Part shown: one piece after another, positions 1 through 8,732 of the stretch
How positions within the stretch are numbered: position 1 is the first letter of the stretch
Layout: each line of letters begins with the position of its first letter
From: Paracoccus mutanolyticus
GTDB lineage: Bacteria > Pseudomonadota > Alphaproteobacteria > Rhodobacterales > Rhodobacteraceae
Assembly: GCF_003285265.1 (NCBI RefSeq)
Contig: NZ_CP030239.1
Location: 558,001-622,000, forward strand
Direction of reading: 5' to 3'
DNA length: 64,000 nucleotides
Position numbers and translations under genes: made by a program
Notes under the pieces: model-generated
The model's database searches: none
Seen by the model: only the letters and a program-made list of their open reading frames with translations
What the model was told of the DNA's origin: nothing

Positions 1-719
1 AGGCGCTGGAGGCCCAGAAGGCGCGCGCCGAGGTCAGCCTGTCGACCGCCAAGATCAGCCTGGAGCGCACCCGCATCACCGCGCCGACCGACGGCACCGT
101 GGTCGCCGTCGTGGTCGAGGCGGGCCAGACCATCAACTCGATCCAGAGCGCGCCGACCATCGTGAAGCTTGCCAAGCTGGACCGGATGCTGGTCAAGGCC
201 GAGATCTCCGAAGCCGATGTGGTGCGCGTGAAGCCAGGCCAAGAGGTCAGCTTCACCATCCTGGGCGAGCCCGACCGGGCGTTTCAGGCGACCCTGCGCG
301 GCATCGAGCCCGCGCCAAGCGAGATCAAGACATCGGACACCATCTCGACCGACAGCGCGATCTATTACAACGGCCTTCTCGAGGTCGAGAACCCCGGCCA
401 TGTCCTGCGCATCGGCATGACGACGCAGGTGACGATCACGCTGGACCGGGCGCAGGACGTGCTGCGGGTGCCGGCAGCGGCCCTGCAGGGGCAATCCGTC
501 CAGGTCTGGAACCCCGCCACGGGCACCATCGAAACCCGCCGGGTCGAGGTCGGGCTGAACGACAAGGTCTGGGCCGAGATCCGCTCGGGCCTGAGCGAGG
601 GCGAACAGGTCGTGACCGGCGGCGTCGCGATCGCCAGCGGCACGGGCACGGGCGGCACGGGCACGGGCGCCAGCGGGCGAAGCGGCGGCCGGCGGATGGG
701 CCCGCCGATGGGGTTCTGA
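1..719 (+). CDS. MacA/HlyD-type periplasmic adaptor subunit, 3' part only
   Basis: The reading frame is already open at base 3, so the true start lies before the window. The visible part covers the end of the coiled-coil hairpin, the lipoyl-like half (ITAPTDGTV), a beta-barrel region and a membrane-proximal domain, ending in a Gly/Thr-rich tail. This is the usual architecture of adaptors that connect an inner-membrane MacB transporter to a TolC-like outer-membrane channel. The stop is one base before the macB start, so the two are translationally coupled. The substrate (macrolide, lipopeptide or other) cannot be told from sequence. Confidence 0.88.
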   Translation, partial: ALEAQKARAEVSLSTAKISLERTRITAPTDGTVVAVVVEAGQTINSIQSAPTIVKLAKLDRMLVKAEISEADVVRVKPGQEVSFTILGEPDRAFQATLRGIEPAPSEIKTSDTISTDSAIYYNGLLEVENPGHVLRIGMTTQVTITLDRAQDVLRVPAAALQGQSVQVWNPATGTIETRRVEVGLNDKVWAEIRSGLSEGEQVVTGGVAIASGTGTGGTGTGASGRSGGRRMGPPMGF

Positions 720-720
720 C

Positions 721-2667
721 ATGGGCGCGCTGAAGCCTCTGATCTCGGCCCGCGGCATCACCCGCAGCTTTCAGGCGGGGGACGAGACGATCACCGTGCT
801 GCGCGACGTGGACATCGACATCTGGCCCGGCGAGATGGTCGCGATCATCGGCAGCTCCGGGTCGGGCAAGTCGACGCTGATGAACATCCTGGGCTGCCTG
901 GACCGGCCCAGTTCGGGACGCTACCGTTCGACGGGCAGGACGTGGGCCGGCTGGCGCCGGACGACCTGGCGCGGCTGCGGCGCGACCATTTCGGCTTCAT
1001 CTTCCAGCGCTACCAGCTTTTGCCGGATGGACGCGGCCGAGAACGTCGAGGTGCCGGCCGTCTATGCCGGGGTCGCGGGCGGACGCAGGCGGGCCCGCGC
1101 GGTCGACCTGCTGACGCAACTGGGGCTGGACAGCCGGCTGGACCACCGCCCGAGCGAGCTGTCGGGCGGCCAGCAGCAGCGCGTCTCGGTCGCGCGGGCG
1201 CTGATGAACGGCGGCGAGGTCATCCTGGCCGACGAACCGACCGGCGCGCTGGACAGCAAGAGCGGCGCCGACCTGATCCAGCTGCTGCTGGACCTGAACG
1301 CGCGCGGCCACACCATCGTCATGGTGACGCACGACCCCGCCGTTGCCGCCCACGCCCATCGCGTGATCGAGATCAGCGACGGCCGCATCCTGCGCGACAG
1401 CGGCGGCACGCCCCCGGCGGCGGCGCCGCCCCGCCCCGCCCCGGCGCCCCGGCCGCAGTCGGGCCCCGCCGCCGCCCTGCGCCGGGGGGCCGAGACGCTG
1501 CGCATGGCGCTGAAGGCCATGGCCGCGCACCGCATGCGCAGCTTTCTGACCATGCTGGGCATCATCATCGGCATCGCCTCGGTCGTGCTGGTGGTGGCGC
1601 TGGGGACCGGCAGCCAGGAAAAGGTCTTGCAGGACATCAGCACGCTGGGGACCAACACCATCACCGTGCGGGCGGGCCTGGGCTTTGGCCGGCCCGGATC
1701 GGGGCGCATCCGCACGCTGGTGCCCTCGGACGCGGCGATGATCGCGGTCCAGCCCTATGCCCGGGGCGTGTCGCCCGCCGTGCAAAGCTCGGCCACCGTG
1801 ATCCACGGCAACACCGAGGCATCGGCCCAGATCAACGGGGTCAGCGGCGACTATTTCCAGGTCCACGCCTACAGGACGGTGGCGGGCGACGTGTTCGACG
1901 CGCGCGACATCGCCCAGATCGCCCAAGTCGCGGTGATCGACGGTGACACGCGCGACACCTTCTTTCCCGGCAGCGACCCGCTGGGCCAGGTGCTGATGCT
2001 GGGCCGCGTGCCGGTCCGCGTCATCGGCGTGGTCGAGGCCAGCGGCGCGACCTTCGGCCCCGACAACCTGAACGTCTTCATCCCCTACACCACCTCGATG
2101 GCGCGGGTGACGGGGCAAAGCCATCTCAACAGCATCGGCGTGCAGGTCGCGGACGATTACGACATGCAGACCGCCCAGGCCGAGATCGACGCCCTGCTGC
2201 TGGCCCGCCACGGCACGCGCGACTTCTTCCTGTCGAACAGCGACACGATCCGGCAGACGCTGACCTCGACCACGCGGACGCTGACCGTTCTGGTCGCGAT
2301 GATCGCGCTGATCTCGCTGATCGTGGGGGGCATCGGGGTCATGAACATCATGCTGGTGTCCGTGACCGAGCGCACGCGCGAGATCGGCGTCAGGATCGCG
2401 GTCGGCGCGCGGCGCACGGACATCGTCAACCAGTTCCTGACCGAGGCGGTGCTGGTCTGCCTGGTCGGCGGCGTCCTGGGCATCGCCGCCGCGCTGGGAG
2501 CCGGGGCGCTGATCGGCTGGCTGTCGGACAGCATGCGGCTGAGCTTTTCGACCCTGTCGATCCTGGTCGCCTTTTTCAGCTCGACGCTGATCGGCATCAC
2601 CTTCGGCTTCCTGCCCGCGCGGGCGGCGGCCCGGCTGGACCCGGTGGTGGCGCTAAGCCGCGAGTAG
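721..2667 (+). CDS. macB: MacB-type ABC transporter, fused ATPase and permease (local frame slip)
   Basis: An inner-membrane ABC efflux protein of 648 residues, the normal MacB length. The N-terminal ATPase has Walker A (GSSGSGKST near residue 44), the signature LSGGQQQR and Walker B with ILADEPTGALD. The C-terminal half has the FtsX/MacB permease layout: one membrane segment, a large periplasmic domain, then three more segments. Between about 925 and 1027 the annotated frame is nonsense, while the neighbouring frame reads a normal Q-loop segment (FGFIFQRYQLLP). A one-base deletion followed by a compensating change explains this. As written the protein would lack the Q-loop, so I suspect a sequence error. 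Confidence 0.9.
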   Translation: MGALKPLISARGITRSFQAGDETITVLRDVDIDIWPGEMVAIIGSSGSGKSTLMNILGCLDRPSSGRYRSTGRTWAGWRRTTWRGCGATISASSSSATSFCRMDAAENVEVPAVYAGVAGGRRRARAVDLLTQLGLDSRLDHRPSELSGGQQQRVSVARALMNGGEVILADEPTGALDSKSGADLIQLLLDLNARGHTIVMVTHDPAVAAHAHRVIEISDGRILRDSGGTPPAAAPPRPAPAPRPQSGPAAALRRGAETLRMALKAMAAHRMRSFLTMLGIIIGIASVVLVVALGTGSQEKVLQDISTLGTNTITVRAGLGFGRPGSGRIRTLVPSDAAMIAVQPYARGVSPAVQSSATVIHGNTEASAQINGVSGDYFQVHAYRTVAGDVFDARDIAQIAQVAVIDGDTRDTFFPGSDPLGQVLMLGRVPVRVIGVVEASGATFGPDNLNVFIPYTTSMARVTGQSHLNSIGVQVADDYDMQTAQAEIDALLLARHGTRDFFLSNSDTIRQTLTSTTRTLTVLVAMIALISLIVGGIGVMNIMLVSVTERTREIGVRIAVGARRTDIVNQFLTEAVLVCLVGGVLGIAAALGAGALIGWLSDSMRLSFSTLSILVAFFSSTLIGITFGFLPARAAARLDPVVALSRE

Positions 2668-2727
2668 CGGTTGCCCCTGCCGCCGGGCCCGGTCATGCTT
2701 GGGACCAGGGCAGCAGGAGGGCAAGGC

Positions 2728-3702
2728 ATGGGACAGTTGGTCGACGGCGTCTGGCACGACGAATGGTACGACACCGAAAGCACCGGCGGGCGGTTCCAGC
2801 GCACGACCACCGCCTGGCGGAACTGGGTGACGCCCGACGGCAGCCCCGGCCCCTCGGGCCAGGGCGGCTTCGCGGCGGAAAGCGGGCGCTATCACCTTTA
2901 CGTCTCGCTGGCCTGTCCCTGGGCGCATCGCACGCTGATCTTTCGCGCGCTGAAGGGCCTTTCGGACCATATCGACGTCTCCGTGGTCCACCCCGACATG
3001 CTGTCGGATGGCTGGACCTTTTCGACCGACTTTCCCGCGGCCACCGGCGACCGGCTGTTCGGCCTGCCGTTCCTGCGCGACCTCTACCTCCGGGCCGATC
3101 CCGACGCCTCGGGGCGGGTCACGGTGCCGGTCCTGTGGGACAAGCATCGCGGCACCATCGTCAGCAACGAAAGCGCCGAGATCATCCGCATGTTCAATTC
3201 GGCCTTCGACGGGCTGACCGGGAACCGCGACGACTATTGCCCCGGCGACGCGCTGGAACGGATCGACGCGATCAACGCCAAGGTCTATGACGCGGTGAAC
3301 AACGGCGTCTACAAGGCCGGCTTCGCCACCAGCCAGGCCGCCTATGACGAGGCGGTGCACCCGCTGTTCGACGCGCTCGACTGGCTGGAAGGCCTGCTGC
3401 GCGAAAACCGCTATCTGACCGGCGCGCGCATCACCGAGGCCGACTGGCGCCTGTTCACCACCATGGTCCGCTTCGATCTCGTCTATCACACGCATTTCAA
3501 GTGCAATCGGGCATGGTTGCGCGAATATCCGAACCTCTGGGCCTGGACGCGCGAGCTTTACCAATGGCCGGGCGTGGCCGAAACGGTGAACTTCGACCAT
3601 ATCGTGCGGCACTATCACTACAGCCACGCGACCATCAATCCGCACCGCATCATCCCGATCAACCCGGTGATCGACTGGGACGAGCCGCACGGGAGGGGAT
3701 GA
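2728..3702 (+). CDS. yqjG: Glutathionyl-hydroquinone reductase (YqjG/ECM4-type GST)
   Basis: A cytosolic glutathione transferase of the Xi class, about 324 residues. These enzymes reduce glutathionyl-hydroquinones with GSH. The catalytic cysteine lies in SLACPWAHR near residue 60, and the C-terminal helical domain carries the family pattern FDLVYHTHFKCN. The start at 2728 is preceded by AGGAGG (2714-2719) at good spacing; a longer upstream reading has no such site. It stands alone between macB and the efe operon. The reading frame is intact. Confidence 0.9.
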   Translation: MGQLVDGVWHDEWYDTESTGGRFQRTTTAWRNWVTPDGSPGPSGQGGFAAESGRYHLYVSLACPWAHRTLIFRALKGLSDHIDVSVVHPDMLSDGWTFSTDFPAATGDRLFGLPFLRDLYLRADPDASGRVTVPVLWDKHRGTIVSNESAEIIRMFNSAFDGLTGNRDDYCPGDALERIDAINAKVYDAVNNGVYKAGFATSQAAYDEAVHPLFDALDWLEGLLRENRYLTGARITEADWRLFTTMVRFDLVYHTHFKCNRAWLREYPNLWAWTRELYQWPGVAETVNFDHIVRHYHYSHATINPHRIIPINPVIDWDEPHGRG

Positions 3703-3734
3703 TCCTGCCCGCGCCAAGGCACAGTCTTTTTCTA

Positions 3735-3750
3735 AGGATTGACAAATCCT
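3735..3750. promoter_or_regulatory. Palindrome AGGATT-N4-AATCCT upstream of the iron-uptake operon
   Basis: A perfect 6+6 bp inverted repeat separated by GACA, about 107 bp before efeU. It also overlaps TTGACA at 3739-3744, which could be a -35 element. An operator overlapping -35 would suit iron-dependent repression, but I cannot assign it to Fur, Irr or RirA from memory of their consensus sites. The function is inferred from position and symmetry only. Confidence 0.4.
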
Positions 3751-3856
3751 GATACAACTGGCCATGACTAGCCTTGCCGGCCGGGGCGGCCGGCTGCCGC
3801 GATGCCCGTCTGACGTCTGACGCCCGACCGCACCACGACATTGCTGGGGGGGGCCG

Positions 3857-4696
3857 ATGCTTGCACCGTTTCTGATCATGCTGCGCGAGGGGCTGGAAGC
3901 CGCCCTGATCGTCGGCATCATCGCCGGATACCTGCGCCAGACCGGGCGGGGCGAATGGCTGCCCGCGATCTGGGTCGGCGTGTTCCTGGCCGTGGCGCTT
4001 GCGCTGTTCGCCGGGGCCGGCCTGCAGCTCGCGCAGGCGCAATTCCCGCAACGCATGCAGGAGCTGTTCGAGGCGCTGATCGGGTTTGTCGCCGTCGCCG
4101 TGCTGGTGGGCATGGTCTTCTGGATGAAGCGCGCGGCGCGCTCGATCCGGGCAGAGCTGCACGCCTCGGTCGACCAGGCCCTGGCTCCGCGCGGCCGCGC
4201 GGGCGCCTGGGGGCTGATCGGCATGGTCTTTCTGGCCGTCGCGCGCGAAGGGCTGGAGGCGGTCTTCTTCCTGCTGGCGATCTTTCAGCAAAGCCGGGAC
4301 GCCAGCGCCCCGATCGGGGCCGCGCTGGGGCTGCTGGTGGCGGCCGGCGCCGGCTGGGGCATCTATGCCGGCGCGCTCCGGCTGGACCTGAGGCGCTTTT
4401 TCCGCTGGACCGGCATCTTCGTGATCTTCGTCGCCGCGGGCCTCTTCGCCGGCTCGATCCGCGCGCTGCACGAGGCGGGGCTGTGGAACATTCTGCTGGC
4501 GCCGGTCTGGGACCTGGGTCGCAGCCTGCCCGAATCCAGCCCGCTCGGCACCGTGCTGTCGGGGATGCTGGGTTATCGCGAGGCGCCATCGCTGGGCGAA
4601 TTCATCGCCTGGGCCGGGTTCCTGGCGGTGACGCTGACGCTGTTCCTGCGCCCCGCGACGCCCGCGCCGCAGGCTGCCGCGATGGTGCGCAAATGA
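3857..4696 (+). CDS. efeU: FTR1-family iron permease, EfeU-like
   Basis: A polytopic inner-membrane iron permease of 279 residues. It carries the two REGLEA motifs that bind ferric iron, near residues 10 and 130, with about seven hydrophobic segments. In EfeUOB systems it imports iron after handling by periplasmic EfeO and EfeB. The gene is intact and its stop overlaps the efeO start as ATGA, showing a tight operon. A dyad about 100 bp upstream may be the operon's operator. Confidence 0.92.
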   Translation: MLAPFLIMLREGLEAALIVGIIAGYLRQTGRGEWLPAIWVGVFLAVALALFAGAGLQLAQAQFPQRMQELFEALIGFVAVAVLVGMVFWMKRAARSIRAELHASVDQALAPRGRAGAWGLIGMVFLAVAREGLEAVFFLLAIFQQSRDASAPIGAALGLLVAAGAGWGIYAGALRLDLRRFFRWTGIFVIFVAAGLFAGSIRALHEAGLWNILLAPVWDLGRSLPESSPLGTVLSGMLGYREAPSLGEFIAWAGFLAVTLTLFLRPATPAPQAAAMVRK

Positions 4697-5836
4697 CCCG
4701 GGCGCCGTCACGCTGGCTGGGCGCCGCCGTCCTGGGCGCCGCGGTGCTGGCCGTCGCGGGGGCCGCCGCCTTCTGGGCCGCCTCGCAGCGCCGCCCCGAA
4801 ACGACGGCGGACCAGCTGGTCACGGTGGACGCCGCCGCCTGCCGCCCGAACCAGATCACCGTGCCGGGCGGCCGGCGCAGCTTCCAGATCGTGAACGACG
4901 GCGACCGCCCCATCGAATGGGAGATCCTGTCCGGCGTCATGGTCGTGGCCGAGCGCGAAAACATCGCCCCCGGTTTCAGCGCCATGCTGGAGGTCGCGCT
5001 GTCCCCCGGCCAGTACGAGATGACCTGCGGCCTGCTGTCGAACCCGCGCGGGACGCTGACCGTCACCGCCTCGGACGAGGCCAGCGCCGCGGCGTCCGAG
5101 GTGACGCTGCGCAAGTTCCTGGGCCCGCTGTCGGAATACCGGGTCTATCTGGCCATGCAGGGCAATGCCGCCGTCAAGGCCGCGCAGGCCCTGCAGGACG
5201 CCATCGCGCGCGACGATCTGGATGGCGCGCGCGCGGCCTGGGAAGCCGCCCGCCTGCCCTATCGCCGGGTCGAGCCGCTGGCCTATCGCCTGTCGGACTT
5301 GGAAAACGCCATCGACCCGCGCGCCGCCTATCTGGCCGGCCGCGAAGGCGACCCGGGCTTTACCGGCTTTCACCGCATCGAATACGGGCTTTGGGACCAA
5401 GGCAGCACCGCGGGCCTTGCGCCGGTGGCGGAACGGCTGGTGGCCGACCTGGGCACGCTGGCGGCACGGCTGCGCGAAACCCCGCCCGATCCCGCGCTGC
5501 TGACCGCCCTGCCCGGCGCCATGGCGCGCCAGATCGCCCAGGCGCATCTGCCGCAGGGCGAGAACGCCTATGCCGGGACCGACGCGGCCGAGCTTGCCGC
5601 CAGCCTCGACGGGATCGGCAAGCTGACCGCGCTGCTAAGCCCGGTGGTGGCGGGCGTCGACCCCGCGCTTGATGCCCGGATCGCCGCCGACCTGCAGCGC
5701 GCACGCGACGACGTCGCCGCCTGCAAGCCCGCCCCTGGTCCGAGGTGACCGACGATCAGCGCCAGGCCCTGGCCAGGACTTCACCCGGCTCGCCGACACG
5801 CTGGACCGGCTGGCGCCCGTGATAGGGATGAACTGA
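4693..5836 (+). CDS. efeO: EfeO: cupredoxin-like plus M75 imelysin periplasmic iron protein (3' frameshifts)
   Basis: Starts in an ATGA overlap with efeU. An N-terminal hydrophobic segment (about residues 10-30) anchors or exports the protein. A cupredoxin-like domain follows (about 40-115), then an M75 domain with the HxxE signature in GFHRIEYGLW near residue 223. This is the two-domain EfeO arrangement, thought to bind and deliver iron to EfeU. The open frame stops at 5748, but the next frame continues homologously and ends at 5836, two bases before efeB. Single-base losses near 5735 and 5775 explain this, so I give the reconstructed end. Confidence 0.87.
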
Positions 5837-5837
5837 C

Positions 5838-7166
5838 ATGACCGCGCCGCCCGCACCCGACCGCCGCCGCCTGCTGATGGCCCTGGGCCTGGGGGGCATC
5901 GGCCTGATGTCGTCGCGCGCGCTGGCCGAGGCCCCGCCCCGCCCCAATGTCGAGGACGCACCCCCCGGCCACGCCGCCGAGGCCGCGCGCTCGGTGCCCT
6001 TCTTCGGCCCCCACCAGGCCGGCATCGTGACGCCGCGCCCCGCGGCCGGGCTGGTCGCGGCCTTCGACGTGGTGGCCTCCTCGCTCGACGAGGTCGAGGC
6101 GATGCTGCGCCTGCTGACCCAGCGCGCGGCCTTCCTGACCCAGGGCGGGCCGGTACCCCAGCGCGACCCCGGCCTGCCCCCGGCCGATTCCGGCCTGCTG
6201 GGCCCGGTCGTCGCGCCCGACAGCCAGACCATCACCCTTGGGCTTGGCACCAGCTTCTTTCAGGCCCGGCCGGAGCTGGCGGCGCTGCAACCCGCGCGGC
6301 TGCAACGCATGACCCGGTTTCCGAACGACGCGCTGGACGCGGAATGGTGCCACGGCGACATCGCGCTGCAATTCTGCGCCAACCTACAGGACAGCAACAT
6401 CCACGCGCTGCGCGACATCGTGAAGTCGATGTCGCAATACCTGGTCCTGCGGTGGATGATCGAGGGCTCGGTGCCGCCGGTGCCGCCGGGGCCGGACGGC
6501 TCCACCCCCAGCGCGCGCAACTTCCTGGGCTTTCGCGACGGCTCGGCCAATCCCGATTCCACCGACGCGGCGGCCATGGCGCGCATCGTCTGGACCCATG
6601 CGGCGGACGAACCCGCCTGGACCCACGGCGGCAGCTACCAGGCGGTGCGCATCATCCGCAACCTGGTCGAGCGCTGGGACCGCACGCCCCTGCGCGAACA
6701 GGAACGCATCTTCGGCCGGGTCAAGGACAGCGGCGCCCCGCTGGACGGGGGGCCCGGGGCCAGCGAACACGACCTGCCCGACTATGCCGCCGATCCCTCG
6801 GGCGAACGGACGCGGCTCGACAGCCACATCCGGCTGGCGAACCCGCGCACCCCGGACAGCCAGCGCAACCTGATGCTGCGCCGCCCCTTCAACTATACGC
6901 GCGGCGCGCTGCCGAACGGCCAGCTCGACCAGGGGCTGATCTTCATCTCCTGGCAGGCCGACCTGGAACAGGGCTTCATCGCCGTGCAGAACCGCCTGAA
7001 CGGCGAGCCGCTCGAGGAATACATCAAGCCGATCGGCGGGGGCTATTTCTTTGCCCCGCCGGGCGTGGCAGGTCCGGGGGATTACCTCGGATCGGGCCTT
7101 ATCAAGGCAGCCAGGCAGGCCGGCGCCCGCCCAGCCAAAGCATCAATCGACATGGATGGAGCGTGA
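5838..7166 (+). CDS. efeB: EfeB: Tat-exported dye-decolourising haem peroxidase
   Basis: A DyP-type peroxidase of 442 residues. The N-terminus has a twin-arginine signal (RRRLLMAL from residue 9, then a hydrophobic stretch ending in ALA). The family motif GxxDG is present as GFRDG near residue 230. In EfeUOB operons EfeB works in the periplasm, where it is proposed to oxidise ferrous iron or release iron from haem. It lies directly between efeO and a second M75 gene. The frame is complete. Confidence 0.92.
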   Translation: MTAPPAPDRRRLLMALGLGGIGLMSSRALAEAPPRPNVEDAPPGHAAEAARSVPFFGPHQAGIVTPRPAAGLVAAFDVVASSLDEVEAMLRLLTQRAAFLTQGGPVPQRDPGLPPADSGLLGPVVAPDSQTITLGLGTSFFQARPELAALQPARLQRMTRFPNDALDAEWCHGDIALQFCANLQDSNIHALRDIVKSMSQYLVLRWMIEGSVPPVPPGPDGSTPSARNFLGFRDGSANPDSTDAAAMARIVWTHAADEPAWTHGGSYQAVRIIRNLVERWDRTPLREQERIFGRVKDSGAPLDGGPGASEHDLPDYAADPSGERTRLDSHIRLANPRTPDSQRNLMLRRPFNYTRGALPNGQLDQGLIFISWQADLEQGFIAVQNRLNGEPLEEYIKPIGGGYFFAPPGVAGPGDYLGSGLIKAARQAGARPAKASIDMDGA

Positions 7167-7168
7167 CG

Positions 7169-7993
7169 ATGACCGGAACTTACCTGAAAACCACGGCGCT
7201 GGCCCTGGCCCTTGGCGGCTGGGCGGGCATGGCGGGGGCCGCCGACCCCTCGCTGGACCTCGTGGGGCCGCTGTCGGACTACAAGCTGTACGTGGCCGAA
7301 AACACCGCCAAGCTGGTCGAGGACACGACCGCCTTCACCCAGGCGATCAAGGCGGGCGAGCTGGACAAGGCCAAGGCGCTCTTCGCGCCCACCCGCACCA
7401 GCTATGAAAAGATCGAACCCATCGCCGAACTCTTCTCGGATCTCGACGTCTCGATCGACGCCCGCGCCGACGATTACGAAAAAGCCGAACAGGACCCCGC
7501 CTTCACCGGCTTTCACCGCATCGAATACGGGCTGTGGAGCCAGGGCTCGACCGACGGTCTGGGCGAATACGCCGACCGGCTGATGGCCGACGTGACCGCG
7601 CTGAACGACCGCATCAACGCCCTGACCTTCCCGCCCGAAGTCGTCGTCGGCGGGGCCGCCGCGCTGATGGAGGAAGTCGCCGCCACCAAGATCTCGGGCG
7701 AGGAAGACCGCTATTCCCGCACCGACCTGTGGGATTTCGACGCGAACTTCGAAGGCTCGCGCAAGATCTTCGACCTCCTGCGGCCTCTGGTCGAAAAGCA
7801 GGACGCCGACTTCGTCGCCAAGGTCGACGGCAACTTCAAGGCGGTCGACGAGGTGCTGGTGAAATACCAGGACGGCGAAGGCTACGTCTCCTATGAAAAG
7901 CTGACCGACCAGGACCGCAACCTCCTCTCCGCCAAGGTCAACACCCTGGCCGAGGATCTGGCCACCCTGCGCGGCAAGCTGGGCCTCGGCTGA
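7169..7993 (+). CDS. Second M75-domain periplasmic iron-binding protein (EfeM-like)
   Basis: A secreted protein of 274 residues with a signal peptide ending near AGMAGA. Unlike the upstream EfeO it lacks the cupredoxin domain: the M75 domain begins just after the signal. The HxxE motif is kept (FHRIEYGLW near residue 115). The start is two bases after the efeB stop, so it is the fourth gene of the operon. Single-domain forms are called EfeM in some bacteria and probably act as an extra ferric-iron carrier for the same permease. Role inferred from domain and context. Confidence 0.85.
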   Translation: MTGTYLKTTALALALGGWAGMAGAADPSLDLVGPLSDYKLYVAENTAKLVEDTTAFTQAIKAGELDKAKALFAPTRTSYEKIEPIAELFSDLDVSIDARADDYEKAEQDPAFTGFHRIEYGLWSQGSTDGLGEYADRLMADVTALNDRINALTFPPEVVVGGAAALMEEVAATKISGEEDRYSRTDLWDFDANFEGSRKIFDLLRPLVEKQDADFVAKVDGNFKAVDEVLVKYQDGEGYVSYEKLTDQDRNLLSAKVNTLAEDLATLRGKLGLG

Positions 7994-8030
7994 CGCCCCG
8001 CGCGGGCGACGCCCCGACGGATCGCCCGCG

Positions 8031-8065
8031 CCTTCCTTGTTGTCCAAATACCCATGCGACGCGCG
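8031..8065 (+). repeat. Dispersed intergenic element, CCAAATACCCATGCG subtype
   Basis: Contains CCTTGTTGTCCAAATACCCATGCG followed by GC-rich complementary bases. A near copy of the first part lies at 29941 and relatives at 32866, 37069, 42249 and 53315. It sits in the convergent gap between the M75 gene and ndk, so a role in transcript ends is plausible. Confidence 0.6.
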
Positions 8066-8138
8066 CGACGGGCGCCCGGCCCATGAAAAAGGGCGCCCGC
8101 CTTTCGACGGACGCCCCTTGAGGATCCAGGCGAACCGA

Positions 8139-8561
8139 TCAGCCGACCAGTTCAAGACCCGAGAAGAAGAAGGCGATCTCGCGCGCCGCGGCCTCGGGGC
8201 TGTCCGAGCCGTGGACCGAGTTCTCGCCGACCGACAGGGCGAATTCCTTGCGGATGGTGCCCTCGTCGGCATTGGCGGGATTGGTCGCGCCCATGACTTC
8301 GCGGTTCTTCGCGATGGCGCCTTCGCCCTCCAGCACCTGCACCACGACCGGCTCCGAGGTCATGAACTCTGGTCAGTTCGCCATAGAAGGGGCGTTCCTT
8401 GTGCTCGACTAGAACTGGCCGGCCTGGTCCAGCGTCAGGCGGATGCGTTTCTGCGCGACGATGCGCAGGCCGGCTTCCTCGAACTTGGCGTTGATCTTGC
8501 CGGTCAGGTTGCGCTTGGTGGCGTCGGGCTTGATGATGGAAAGCGTGCGTTCGGTGGCCAT
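8139..8561 (-). CDS. ndk: Nucleoside diphosphate kinase (apparent frameshifts)
   Basis: NDK moves the gamma-phosphate between nucleoside triphosphates and diphosphates through a phosphohistidine. The N-terminal frame from 8561 begins with the typical [16 protein letters not shown]. The C-terminal frame carries the active-site region ending in [13 protein letters not shown]. Between them the frame changes twice, near 8375 and 8410, and a TAG appears in the first frame. All family segments are present in order across about 140 codons, so the gene is probably intact in the organism. It is convergent with the iron operon. Confidence 0.85.
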
Positions 8562-8732
8562 GTCGGTGTCCTTTGCTGTTCCGGCCGCGATGGCGCGGAA
8601 ATCCGCGCCCGGTTAGCACGGGCCGCCGCGCTTGAAAAGCCGGGCCCAACCCCCGCGCGCACGGGCCCCGCGCCCGGTCTCATGCCATGACACAGGATTG
8701 ACGCCCGCCCCCGCTTCGTCCATGCGGGGGCC

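Noticed and set aside
942..1946. Separate gene overlapping macB
   Set aside because: Only its first 30 codons are meaningful, and they are the displaced Q-loop segment of MacB; the remainder is a GC-rich shadow.
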